From Tubulanus polymorphus (Eukaryota > Nemertea > Palaeonemertea > Tubulaniformes > Tubulanidae): a stretch of DNA of 64,000 bases. The stretch spans positions 4,039,001-4,103,000 of the forward strand of contig NC_134029.1 in assembly GCF_964204645.1 (NCBI RefSeq). Direction: 5' to 3'. The translations under genes and the position numbers were made by a program. The notes under the pieces were generated by a model that did no database searches, was not told the origin of the DNA, and saw only the letters and a program-made list of their open reading frames with translations. Each line of letters starts with the position of its first letter. Position 1 is the first letter of the stretch. Of this stretch, positions 50,645-62,516 are shown piece by piece.

Positions 50645-53600
50645 TTAAGCTATGGCCTTCGCTTCCGGTAGAAAAGCCTCCCAGTATTTGATGAGCTGAA
50701 ATGAAAGTGAAATTCCGTCGATCAACATCAAAGTTCATTTCCGAGTTTGTTAATTCCAAGTCGGTTAAGTTGCGAATGGCGAAATATGTCCTCTTTAGGA
50801 AAAATTCCGACCAAAAATAAGTTGGATTAAGGAAAATTTATCGTATAAGTTTGAGAAAATAAAATCCAAATTGAATGTTGTACTTTGCAATATGAACATA
50901 TCACCATACTCTTTATATTGATATTATTCAACTTTCTATAAAGGATAGCCTTCTGAGGAGAAAACTAACTAACCAGGCAACTACAACATGATATTGTTGA
51001 TCATTTGACAAATTTCAAATTTTTTCTCTTAGCATCTGACTCAGGGAATACAATTTCCTATAATTCAGTCCTATATTTGTCCGGCTAAGGTGAGAATCCG
51101 ATTGATAAGATCCGACTAAGGGAGAGGTTTTAAGAGGAAAAAGAACTGAAAAATTGCGGACTGAGAATTTCTTCCCGACTCCTCCGATTTTCCAACTAAC
51201 AGCGAGCGACCTACGCAAGTTTCACTGTAAATACAAACCTGTTGCTGGGTTTCCATCAGCGATTCTAAAGCTTTTACAACCGAAGTTTTGAAGTCTTGTA
51301 CTCGTTGTTTCTCGAATCTAGACATTTCTTTGCGAATGGTTTGCGATATCTTCTCGAAGTCGACCTGGCCTTTCTCGACCTTCTGCTCCCACTGAAATTA
51401 AATTTCTTAGTTAAAAAAAAAGTCTAAGAATACGAAAACTAATAATGTGAATCAAGAATCATCAGCCCTAACATTACTGGGAAGATTTCAATGATTGCAA
51501 TAAATACCTCCGTAATCTCTTGAGCTGCCATTGGAATTTTGTCCATTTTATGGGCGAGTTCAAGTTTGACTTTGGCTTCTCGTTTCTTTGTAAGCATTGC
51601 TTCTGCATCTTTCCAGAACTTGTAACATTTTACTCGTTCATTGAAAGCTTCCTATGAACCAAACAAAAAACCTTTATCATTCTTAACCATTTTCACAATT
51701 TCGAGTTTAAAAGTCAAGGTCCTTGCAAATCTATAGATTCATCAAAAATGGACAACTCATTTTCTGACTTCTTCAGGCTTACCTTCACAGCACCGATCAG
51801 AGCGACATAATCCTTGAGTAATTCGGCCAAAATAAAGAAATCCATTTCAGCCTGTTGTTCATGAACCTGATCGATTTTTTCTTCCACTTCCGCTAATTGC
51901 GATAACGCACGGGACAATGCCGTATGTTCTTCGGAATTAGCTAACATTGCGCAACTTTTAGCAAACGACGCCGTACACATTCCTAGATCTGGAAGCAACG
52001 CAACATTATCGTAATGGATAAAACAACAAGATTTAATGTTTTTTCTGATTGTCGGTATCATTCAATCTACACACTACAGCTATAACTGAATTATCATCAT
52101 AGATTCAGAGAAATTCATCATCCGAGACGTCGTTGAACGAATACAGCCCCAAAGAAACCTACCTTTCCTGTGATTCACCAGAGCTTCAACGCTGGAATGT
52201 AATTTCTTCAACTGTTGGTCAAGATTTTCGATCTGCTGATGTTTTTCCTCGAACCACTGAAATCAGAAGGGTGAGAACAGGATCTTCACACGAGCTGATA
52301 TAGAATATATGACATTTGCGATGAGTACATGCTGTAAATGATAAGTTAAATCACAGATGAACCACTGACACTCGAAAACACATCAATATACAACATTCTA
52401 TTGTTAAAGAAAGAAACTATGGAAACCAAGACCAGGGAGGTGGGAGTGAATTCCCTCCCCCCTGCCAAGACTAAGAAAATTAATACAATGTACCGGTACT
52501 TCAATCTAAACCGGAATCAATACACTGCACATATAAAATGTATTCTTAGAAAAATATCCAAAATCATTTTTAAGACAACATGAAACGCTGAAGGGAAAAA
52601 TCAAGATGAATCAGTTGGATGGAAAATATTTCTATCTGCCATCAGTTAGTTTCACGTTTTTAAAGTGAAATAAAAGTCGTATGACTATGGAAGTCTATTT
52701 ATAGTTCATTGAAACATCAAGTTAGCAATGAACCAAAATTGTTTGTTATTTTGAATTGAAGGACTAACGACTACTGATATGCGTAATCTTCCTGATGTTC
52801 CAACTGTTGAAAATGCTACTTTTATGTTTTTCACTTATACTGCCCCAACTTGCAAAAAACCTCTATGACAAGACCACCTCTATAGTACAAATATGAACAT
52901 AGATAATGTACATGTAACGAATACAACCATACGCACAATAAGCAAAAACTAATTAGAGATGTCTTTACTTGCACTATTTATATGAAAGAAGTGCAACGAT
53001 TTCGTAAGTCGCCTGCTTTCCATAGGAAGCCAGCAAACGTTTAATCATAAGATCACAACAAAATGATGTGTGTACAGTCGCAATGGCTCAGTTGGTACAG
53101 CACATTACTAACACACTAAATCAGAGGTTCGACTCCCACTTAGGAAATATATTTTTCTGATTAAACTACACAAGTTCCTATATTACCTGTGGCATCCACA
53201 GGTACAGGTGCACCAGCTTCCCATGGACATAGTTCATCCAAGCTCCCGAGATTCCACACGGTCGCTACAGGCATGGGTGATCACAAACATATATTCCAAA
53301 ATGCTACTACTAAATTCATGGCCACGGAATCAAGACGTTTGAAGTTCCGGGAACCCATGGTTGATCCATCGCTTTTTCATGAACGATTATTTCACGTGAC
53401 GCGACCTTCAATTCGGGTCGCTAATGAAATCAGTGCATTTCGTAAAGACATCCGAAAACATACCGTCACTATTCACGTATGAATCCTCTAAAGATATTCA
53501 AGAATCAAATATAATATAATACAGCGTAATGAAATAGTTACCTCGAAATCGTAATCCCACTGTTCAGAGGGAGAAGCCAGGGCAGGCAGAGGAATACAAA

Positions 53601-56600
53601 AATAAGAGTGGATGTATAGACCATAGCTGAGCTGGCAAGAAAACAAAATTCAGAAATTCACCAAAATTCAATGATCGTGCAGCTCTGACTAGAGCTCTAC
53701 CGTCAATTATTAGATTGCTTTCCTTTTTTTAAAACTTTAAATATTCGAAACAATTTTGTCTACTCGTTGCAACTGATTTCTAACTCTGCGAGAACTACGA
53801 TTCCCAACAGAAACGAGAACTGAAGAAGTGTTCTATAGACGGATCTATTACTAGGATCATTTCACACTACAGATTATGAATACTACGTATCGAAAACAAG
53901 TACTATACGTGAACATTTCGTGTGGTCAGCACACACACCGATAAAATGAAGAGCGCAGAAGCAAAAATCAGAGACAGAGATAGAAATCCATAGAGATAAC
54001 GATGACATGATTTTCCTTAAGTGAATGAAATGTTGATAAAATGTGTGAAAACACCAATTGAAAATACCGAAACCTCAAATTGCCAATCAATCAAATCACC
54101 CTTTTACAATTGATATCGATATCATAATTTAAATGATAAATTGAAATTTTTTTGAAAACAGCAAAATAATAAAAGCTCACTACACAACATATAGTAGGCC
54201 TAGTCGCATAATGATAAACGGGGCAAGAGATGGTTATTCAACTTTTGAATGGTGCTATCTTGCCAGCGTAAACAATTTAACATACGAATGAAAAGAGCAA
54301 GGGAGAGATAGAGAGAGATAAAGGGACTGCACATATCTTGCTAAAAGTCCCCGAACTGGAAGTACTTTAAAACCAGCAGCATTCTCCCGCACTATGGACA
54401 GGGAGTCTGAACAAACACTCTGAACGAATCGATGAATATATTCTATTCAGCGATCAATACTGACCTGATCGGTTTCGTCCATTTTAAACGCCATTTTGCC
54501 GACAGCGTCGCCAACCTTGCTGAACAGACGCATGACGCCGGCGCCGCTCAGTGCAGACGTACTCGTCGCTTTTGGAAGTTCGCCGTCGGCTTCGAGGAAA
54601 TCGCGGAAGTCGGTGTCGTTTTGTAACACGGGATGAGCAGCAGTTCGATTTAAATATCTAGAAATCAAAATCGAGAAGATTATTTTCAACTATCGATTGA
54701 CGAATGAATGAATTGAAGCCAGAGGTTTACGTGATTGGCATGGCTGAAAGAAGTATCGCCACCAAAGATCGTGAGGGTTTATTGCTAAAGGAATTGATCA
54801 AACATCAAAATTTAAAACAGCAGAATTAAGATGTATCTATAGTAGAAGGTGCATGCTCTTCAGTTAATCCTGAATTTGAAGAGTACCGTAAGTGTAAAAA
54901 TTCAAGAAGGTTTCCTATGAATTAGAAAGTCTACGGCGAGTCACTACATTATTGTCTCTGAAAAAAATACATTATCTTTTTTGGTATTTCACCGGATTCA
55001 GAATTTAAGGAGTTTCAAATGCAATCTAGATGAGATCTAAAGGCCTTCAAAATATTTCTTTTATTGTCAGTTTTCAAGTAATCATATAGAATGAATATAC
55101 ACAAAGCACTGGACAATGAAGGACGTAAAATGCGACCAATACTCAGGAACAAAAACTAATCTCACAAACCTTTCTAATGCATTTCTCCTTCGCTCGACAA
55201 AATCAAACGAACCGGTTTCATCTTTCGACATCTTTACTTTAGTCATTCCTAATGCAGCAGAGAAAAGAGCATTAGACGAAGAAAAGCGAAAAAAAGTCTG
55301 AACGTTCAGCATCAATTGAATACATACATACCTATTACGCTCTTTTCAGGGGCTGGGGGAATAATTTTTCCTTCGGCAAGGTATTTTTCCACTAGTTTTT
55401 CGTGAAGCCCGAGGAAGTCGCTAAATCTTCTCATAACGATCAGTTCCGACGACCGAAATGTGGGAATGTTTGTCTGGAAATACCCGTTATGCAGAATACA
55501 ATTATAGAACATGAAAGTTTCCGAATAACAACTGTGATCAAAAAGTCAGATATATGTCGAAATAGAACATGTACAGAGCTGTCCATAACGCAGAATATTG
55601 GCACAATCAATAGCCCCTATTTTGACTTATATCTCACTGTCTAAACCAGTTTCCGATAAAAAGTTGACCGCAAGTTTAACTTACCTTAGTGATGACTTTA
55701 TAAGACATGTACGCACCCATTCCATCACCAACTTTGGAGGGATCGGTTACTGAAATATCGATATTGAACTTATCACCGCTTTCCTCTTCGTCAATCTAGA
55801 AATGAAAAGTAAACAATTCACCAGAATAAATACATGATTTTATGAGGCTCAGAAAATTTCATTCATCTTTTATAGAATATATAACAGGGTCCCAGTCCCT
55901 ACAGATCGGTCATTCCTGGTTATAAGGAAATTTCAAATTTCAAGGAAGTGCCCGAATCACTTTCACATCTCAATTACTATAGACTGTCCTTGACCTAATC
56001 TGTACTGTTTAGGCTATCTAGTTTAACAGGTAATTTGGTGCTTTTGTAAGCAAATTCTTATCCTTTATGCCAATAAACTTTTCGGTAAATTCTTATTCGG
56101 TTACTGCCTAATTAGGTAAAGAATCCTGGTCCCAACTGTACTGATCAAGGAGTAGTTAACTGTGCAACTACAAATATCTCTAATTACCTATTTCTCAATA
56201 TTCAAGGAGTTTTGGGCATTTTGCTCAAATTAAAGGAATTTCAAGCTGTTTAGGACTTAACAAGGAATCAGGGAGTCCTAGGGACCCAGTTATTATTTGA
56301 GAATTCCCTCCAGTTATAAGGTCCATACCTCTTCTCTAGAGCGAGATGACTTCGAAATGGAACTGGCGGCAGATTTCGTCGAAGCGCTTGATATTCCCAT
56401 TTTTGGCGGCTCCTCTTCGTCGAACAACAAACTTGGTTCTTTCTCGTTGCTGTCGGCTTTTGACTCTTCATCGTCTAGTGATATCTCTGTGTGCTTTTCA
56501 TCTGAAATGCATCATCGATATATTGTAGGGTGGTACATAACAATTGAAAGAAAATCAAATGAACACTATCAACACGGTTCTTACAGATTAGACAGGGTTT

Positions 56601-58273
56601 TTATGGGATGGCCAATTTCATTTTCTATACCTTTTCAGATTAGGAAATTTCCATCCCTAAAGTTACACCCTTCCAACTTAGAACACAAACAAACAGGCAA
56701 TAGGCATATAAGCTGATTCAAAGTAAGTGAATACCATTGACTGGTTTCTTAATGCGTTTCTCATTATCAAATGTGTAGTAGCTATAAACAATGAGTTATG
56801 TAGAAAGTGACAACTCCTATGTTATCAAAATTGTCAGTAAGACAATTCCTTTAGCCTTAAGTCCAGCACAAAAAAAAATTTACTTTGAGACCATTTCTGA
56901 TTTCCCAAACCTTTTCCATAGCCATAGTTTATAAACAAAATTTCCATATTGTTTCAAAGACCTATAAATTTTTTTTGTTTTTTCCAAAACTTCCCAAAAT
57001 CTGCAAGAATCCTGATTCGAGAATCAAAAAAATTCCCTAATCAGATTAGAATATCACCCTCAGTGGGGGCTGTTTCTTTTTTGTGCACCTTGCCACCAGC
57101 TAGAACGACAAGACACCAAAAATTCAAATTCAAAGTCAGAATTATCTGATTTTTCCTGCAGGGAAAAATAAATCTGGAATCCCCTGATCTGTAAGACGCT
57201 GCTGTATCAATAACTTATAAAATGACAAACCTTTGAACAAGTCTTCAGAGTCTGAACTGTCCTTTTTAGTTGGCACAGTCTATAAAAGAATAAATCAATT
57301 AAGCACCTCAAAAAAGATTTTCTTATAGTGTAACATTTATAATTCAATCCACAACCCCTTTTATCATTATTAATGATAAGTTTTTAAAAGTATGCCGATG
57401 CAAATTTCCAATTAGGAATACATTACAGGCTAGATTTACGCCATATAATTTCGAGTGGTTAATTCACATTTGGGCATGCACATTAAGGGTCACGACTCCG
57501 AGAGAGTGTCTTCACTGAAAACTTGGAAACTGGCTGGACATTGATCCATTCCCAAGTCTGGCCATCCTCGCTTGCCAGGGGTCCGGTATCGCTCCCCGAA
57601 CTCGCTTCCACCAGCCCCCTGACCTCACGACGCGTGATTTCATTACTAGCACTGTTGCGCATGACGTCATATATCGACATGCAAAATACTTCTTTGTTCG
57701 GTAAAACATTCGCTGATTGGTCCATTCAACGGGAAACTTGTTCCTTGTTACAAGCGCTGTGATTGGTACGACTGGATTCTGGTCAGCTAGAAACAACTCC
57801 AACAACTCATGAGGTCAAGGGCATAGTGGGTTCAAATCCCTTGACGGGTGAAGATGAAGTCTGGCCAAGCCCAAGATTGAGAAATTTATGTAATGAACAG
57901 TTGCTCAGTGCTGACTTGGTACTGGGGCCAGACCACCTGAGTTATTAGAATCGATGTTCCTGAGTTGAGCCTGTGTTAGTGCCGACGAGTCAGGGAGATT
58001 AAGACTTGACTAGAGCCGGCATTTATTTTTCTTTGGGGGGGAGGGGGCGCTGATTGTGATTCATTCATGATTGATCAGTCAAAAAAGGGAACGAAGCCTA
58101 CACATTTAACAGATAAATACTGATCAGATCAAATTTGAAATAAAGCATCATCTCCTGTTTTGTATATTTACACTGTTCGCTGATGAGAATAAATCATCGG
58201 GCTCCGGAGAGTCTTTTTTACTGTCATCGTCGTCGTCGAAAAGTGGGGGTGGTTCTCGATCATCGTCCGCCAT
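50645..58273 (-). CDS. SNX2: Sorting nexin 1/2 orthologue (PX-BAR, retromer/ESCPE-1)
   Basis: Endosomal coat protein that binds phosphoinositides through PX and bends membrane through BAR, forming tubules for retrograde sorting with SNX5/6-type partners. Twelve constitutive exons, transcribed downwards: 58172-58273, 57231-57279, 56329-56501, 55685-55795, 55332-55473, 55170-55248, 54465-54657, 52163-52256, 51783-51988, 51508-51651, 51239-51391, 50645-50695. All have GT donors and AG acceptors and the phases join into 498 aa (504 with the microexon at 53542-53559). The family is about 520 aa. Residues 1-108 are acidic and low in complexity with DDLF and EDLF motifs, as in SNX1/2. PX covers about 118-240, with RRFSDF (160-165) and [12 protein letters not shown] covers about 275-498, including [24 protein letters not shown] and the invariant C-terminus [16 protein letters not shown]. 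It resembles SNX1 and SNX2 equally, consistent with a pre-duplication single orthologue; the symbol is a convenience. Confidence 0.96.
53078..53148 (+). pseudogene. tRNA-Val(AAC)-like pseudogene or tRNA-derived SINE head
   Basis: The stretch contains an A-box (TGGCTCAGTTGGTA), an anticodon-like loop CTAACAC as in tRNA-Val, and a B-box GGTTCGACTCC at canonical spacing. The acceptor ends do not pair, the anticodon stem is broken and the T stem has mismatches, so it is not a functional tRNA. It lies within an intron of the sorting nexin gene, antisense to it. Confidence 0.55.
53189..53482 (+). other. Unexplained 97-codon open frame antisense in a sorting nexin intron
   Basis: The frame runs from a possible acceptor (CCACAG near 53195-53200) to a TGA at 53480-53482. 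The first ATG in it is at 53273. The product is basic and balanced in composition, with phrases such as [19 protein letters not shown] and [15 protein letters not shown], and lacks the low-complexity look of chance frames. I do not recognise it. It could be the last exon of a nested gene, a processed pseudogene fragment, or chance. Confidence 0.3.
53542..53559 (-). other. Candidate in-frame 18-nt microexon of the sorting nexin gene
   Basis: On the minus strand, ...CCTCTGAACAG precedes TGGGATTACGATTTCGAG, followed by GTAACT. The 18 bases encode WDYDFE and fall in the 2.2-kb intron between exons that are both phase 0, so inclusion inserts six residues directly before WFEEK at the start of the BAR region. 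The upstream stretch is pyrimidine-rich with several TGC triplets, the arrangement bound by the SRRM3/4 microexon splicing factors. It was recognised from splice signals only; no transcript was seen. Confidence 0.5.
55881..56293. mobile_element. TIR MITE, about 413 bp, in a sorting nexin intron
   Basis: The left end ATAACAGGGTCCCAGTCCCT (55881) and the right end GGGAGTCCTAGGGACCCAGTTAT are imperfect inverted repeats. The inside is rich in AAGGAA and AATTTCAAG and has no open frame. A shorter relative with the same two ends lies at 61079-61177. Confidence 0.65.
57662..57766. promoter_or_regulatory. CRE and two inverted CCAAT boxes inside sorting nexin intron 1
   Basis: A perfect cAMP response element TGACGTCA (57662-57669) is followed by ATTGG at 57716-57720 and 57762-57766, i.e. 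CCAAT on the minus strand. The segment 57480-57780 is GC-richer than the rest of the intron. It may be an alternative or upstream promoter, or the internal promoter of a repeat. Confidence 0.35.
57814..57845 (+). repeat. tRNA-like B-box within a perfect 8-bp inverted repeat
   Basis: GTCAAGGG (57814-57821) and CCCTTGAC (57838-57845) enclose GGTTCAAATCC (57829-57839), which fits the pol III B-box consensus. No A-box is clear upstream, so this is at best a truncated tRNA-derived SINE. Confidence 0.35.
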
Positions 58274-58290
58274 CTTGTCTGGTCACGTGA
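58266..58290 (-). promoter_or_regulatory. CLEAR-like E-box and TISU/YY1 start context of the sorting nexin gene
   Basis: On the minus strand GGTCACGTGATC... the palindrome TCACGTGA (58283-58290) lies about 10 bases upstream of the start codon. The start codon itself sits in CAAGATGGCGGA, which fits the TISU element (translation initiator of short 5' UTR, also a YY1 site) at all but the last base. No TATA box is present. This predicts a housekeeping promoter with a very short leader and possible TFEB/MITF-type control. Confidence 0.55.
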
Positions 58291-58785
58291 TCTCGCAGTT
58301 ATGTCTATAACCCGGCCAGCGGACTTCGAATGACGGATGCTGTTCAGTTCATTTTATATTCAAGTTTAAGTTAATTTATTGTTCAGAACGGAAAGATTCT
58401 ATCAAGCAAAATACATACGAAAGTAAAATATAAGAAAAAATAGTTCACATCGTCGTATGAGGAACATTCGCTTGCCACAGTAGGGTAGGGGATATTCGCT
58501 TGCCACAGCGGACTGGATGGAGCTCGATCGCCTACTCCGAATACGTTCATAAAGTCATTTGTCCCTGCTCATCTTCTGAGTAGGCTACTTCTTCGCTGGG
58601 TATCGTCTCGATCAGTACTGCACTTAATTTCTTCTATTTCTTGTGTCCCTGATCACACCGAGCTCACTGGGATGTCAATGGTCAGGCCTACCTGGAGTCC
58701 CCCGCCTGGTCCCTTTATGGCAGTGGCCGACGGATCGACTGATCGCTGTTCTATTCAATCAAACCACAAATTTCTTTAATGATTT

Positions 58786-58918
58786 CATAAATTGACCATC
58801 ACTGACCAATTCAAACTTCTCGAACATGAGAACGATATACCGCGTTTAGTGTCAGACTAAAGGATTCAAATTCATAAATCGACCACACTGACCAATTCAA
58901 ACTTCTCGAATATGAGAA
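58786..58918. repeat. Local duplication of a 46-bp segment, period about 87 bp
   Basis: The segment CATAAATTGACCATCACTGA with the following CAATTCAAACTTCTCGAACATGAGAA recurs from 58873 with only a few substitutions and one deletion. Confidence 0.8.
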
Positions 58919-60174
58919 AGAGTCACCGCAAGTGATAAAAGTCAATACTATTTATTCGAAGAAGCTCTTAAGTTAGAACTCTAGGTGAAAATCGAAGTAG
59001 TCAACTCATTGGTCAAATCCGTCATGTCGTTATACAACTTCTCTAATATGGCCTTTGGAAAATCAAAGCCATGTGAATAGTACATTTCACAGTTCTGTAC
59101 TCAATTGTACGCAGAACACCGGCTAACGGTATGAACTCAAAGCTGCTCTAAAATTTTTGGTACAACTTTTAAGGCGCACCGGATTGGTCAGTCGTCCAAG
59201 ATACATTTAAATGATTTCCAATCGAAGAAATTGGTTTTCAAAGAAAGGTTAAAAAAGCATAGCCAGTATGTGCAGAACTGTAGGCGGGGTCCAACACTTT
59301 TTGGCCAAGTCATGATTTTTAAAACATCATTAAAATCCAAAAACGAGAATATTATGCATATTAACTTTTTTATACGTCTAAAGGTCTAAAATTTTATGTC
59401 GAAATATTTTCGCACATACAACTCTTTAAAATCCTGACTACTTAAGGTTCAGGCTAAAGCACATTATTTCACACTAAGTAATATAAAATGTAAAAATTCA
59501 GTGGCGATTTCTTTTACGCACGGTTAAGATATGCGGTCCTTGGTTTCACATCGTCACTGTTCTCAATTGTTGCGTTCAAAAATTCCAAGAATCGCCAACA
59601 AATATCTGCATTTCATTTCCTTTAAAATGGTGTATAAATTGATTTCGTCGAGCAAGGGACTGCAGAACTATATGATATTCAATGTAAACTTATGTTTTAA
59701 AAATGAGCGCAAATTATCGCAACAATGGGGACCTCGCGGGACCGCCACAAAATGGCGCCTAGAAACTGGAAACTTCTTTATTTGATAATATCTATATACA
59801 ATAACATGAAAATAATTTTTAATCTTACATTCGATATTGAATTCACTAGATATTAAGTAATTGGATAATTGTCCTAATTTGTCCTAGCTATATACTAATC
59901 GTTCGTTAAACCTTACGCTTTCCAGAGAAAATTTTTGTTTATAAAGTTTTCATCTCTGGTTTTAGTGCTGAGGTTTACTGGGGGTTCTCGACCTGTGGAG
60001 ATAGTGATACATATATTTGAAAAATAATATAAAAGTACAAGAAGATTGTTGAAAAACTAAAAGCACAGAAAGAATGTTTTAGTTTTTTTTTAGTTTTTAG
60101 TTTGTTAATGTTGTGAAGACTCCTTGTAAAGTGTGCCTTTTTATAGATATTGTTAGCTTCGGGTGGAAACGCAG

Positions 60175-60352
60175 AGCTGGAGTCGTATTTCCAAATCCAA
60201 GAAAGTGGTCGCGGAACCACTTTTTCGGCATAACACTCCTGAAGGAACTTGATTTTACTTTTGGCAGTCCTGGATTTGATATAGAATTTCTCATAATTTC
60301 GAAAAAGTGGTCCCGCGATCACTTTCTTGGATTTGGAAATACGACTCCAGCT
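60175..60352. repeat. Long inverted repeat, 53-bp arms, with adjacent CGAAACGTTG end
   Basis: The arms 60175-60227 and 60300-60352 are reverse complements with two mismatches, separated by 72 bases. Immediately after the right arm comes GACTAT, six bases, ATAGTC, then GAAACGTTGAAATAAA. This shares the CGAAACGTTG end with the fold-back at 8101-8182. This terminal signature, with hammerhead-type cores, is known from Penelope-like retroelements; the assignment is inferred. Confidence 0.7.
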
Positions 60353-61021
60353 GACTGGAGATGACTATTAGGATATAGTCGAAACGTTGAAATAAACTAC
60401 TATCTCGAAGTTTCATTTTCGGACTTTTTCGTTATAATTGTGGGATTCTCTCTAAGTGTTTAATTGAGTTACTTAAGAAACTAAAGAAATTGAACATTAA
60501 TTTTCATGAAAATCAAAAATCGAATTTGGAGAACGAAACGACCGACCGACCGGGTGTGTATTCAATAGCACTTTCTCATTACATGAAATTCTACGGTACA
60601 AAATAATTCGTGAAAAGAAATTCATTTTTAAGAATCTTATCTTATAGAATCGTAATTATAGATCTTCGGCTAACCAATACGCGTCGAAAGAAAAGGAAAA
60701 AATGATCCCTGAAATTCTCCTGCTGTCTACGATTAATATGTTCATAGATTATAAAGAGACAATTCTAACCAACCTACAACAGCACATACGTGTTCAATTA
60801 TACCACCATTATCAGAATATCAATTAAGACTGATCAGATATTTCAGTCAATCAATTCATAGCACATTACATTATTTGTGGCACCTAGGGTACAACGGTTA
60901 AAATAAGTTATCAATTTATACACGGCCCTCGAAACGTATTTCGACGGTCGTGTTTGTTTGTATCGTTTTTTTCCCTTTCCGTAAGTCTCTCTTCGGCACC
61001 AAAGTATTACGATAATATTAA

Positions 61022-61078
61022 TACAGTAAAACCCGCTTAATTCGGATCATTACGATGAAATTCATCCAGTTTACGACA
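61022..61078. mobile_element. pogo/Tigger-like terminal fragment
   Basis: TACAGTAAAACCCGCTTAAT matches the left ends at 49554 and 49993. The right end is not found. The next element (61079-61177) starts directly after about 57 bases, so the fragment may have been interrupted by that insertion. Confidence 0.45.
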
Positions 61079-61177
61079 GGCTCCCTACAGATCAATCATT
61101 CCTGCGGGATATACAGGAATATATGTATATATTTTCCATTTAGAAGTTTTAAAGGAATCAAGGAGTCGTAGGGACCT
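61079..61177. mobile_element. Short MITE related to the element at 55881-56293
   Basis: The left end CTCCCTACAGATCAATCATT and the right end AAGGAGTCGTAGGGACC correspond to the ends of the 413-bp element, with only about 60 bases between. Confidence 0.55.
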
Positions 61178-62516
61178 TGTATGAGAAATCTGTAAGTAAC
61201 ATCATACTGTTCATTAAATGTGTACAGTACATTAAGCGGACAGTTGGATTAGATGGACATCCGAATTACATCGCGTCAACACGGATATAGTGTTCTATCA
61301 ATCGTAACCAATGTCTATATTTTAAGCGCTTTTATTTCATTTCCATTCAGCTGATTTATCAAAGGTCTATTGCAGTATATAAATAGACTGATTTCCGTTG
61401 AGATAGATTTCTGTTTTTTAGACTTATCTTTTAGGGCCTATTCATGGCGAATAGAATATTCATAGAAATAAAACTGTAAGTTCATTCTTTTTTTCATCTT
61501 ATTCTTTGTGTCCTGGGAGAATATGGCGGCTTCAAAGGATTCCTTTCATAATCTAAATCTATGACGTGATAAGATTTTTGATTGTGGTAACGCATTTGCT
61601 GATTATTTTATCACCTATATATTACATGCTACCGTAGTGATTATCTTAGTTGTGAATAGACCGTGGTTTATCTGAACTGATGAGTTTAAAAGGTCTTTCT
61701 TTAATTAAAAATTTCTTTCTTAATTTGTGTGTGAATAATCTACAGTTGTGTCGGAAACATTTCTCAATACTGTAATTACATACGTAAAAAACAGAGCGTC
61801 GATCCTACGGACAAAACCGAAAATTGATATGTAAATCAACACTTTTTGACCATTCTACGCGCGAATTGTGGAAATGACTTAGGCCCTTCGTTAGATCTCA
61901 ATAATTTTGTTCTGCATCAAATTTTTGAACTGAATTCATGTTGGTACTGAGTGAAGACGTTACTGAACAAGACGTATTGAGGAAGGACCAAATCCAAAGA
62001 TCAAACCAGTATTAGTAGTACCAACGAAAAAATGTTACCTCTGAACCGAATGTTAGCGTCGACAGTGGACAATTATATCGATATTCTTTAATGCTTTTTT
62101 CTGCATCGCGGTAACTGGATCTCACACCGTAGTAACTGGAGCTATGATGCTTCTCGATATAACTATCGAAGACATCACCGAGATTTAACCGAAATCGATT
62201 AGATATTCATCACGTCCAACGATTCCTGAAAATCCGTGTATTCGCCACAAAAAAAATAGTGTAATTTTCTAAACACTAATGCTTATGACGAGGAAGAGCT
62301 TCGAGAATGAAGTCAATCAAAGTCCCGAACTCGGGAACACCGACATTATAGTCATAATATAATGTTAGAATTTCTGGCCATCCATACAAAAATAACCCGT
62401 TGCCCATCACTGATGCTGGTGTATATAGAATTTCTTGTTTGTAATGTAATAAATGTTACGACTCCACATTGTTTAATCGCCCTCAATAGATTCATACTAT
62501 AATCCATGTGTCAATG

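Noticed and set aside
56297-56716. 139-codon open frame on the plus strand
   Set aside because: It is the antisense shadow of the Ser/Glu-rich sorting nexin exon at 56329-56501.
57483-57805. Two overlapping frames of 80 and 97 codons on the minus strand in sorting nexin intron 1
   Set aside because: No similarity was recognised, the GC-richer composition lowers stop frequency, and the exons on both sides already join in phase.
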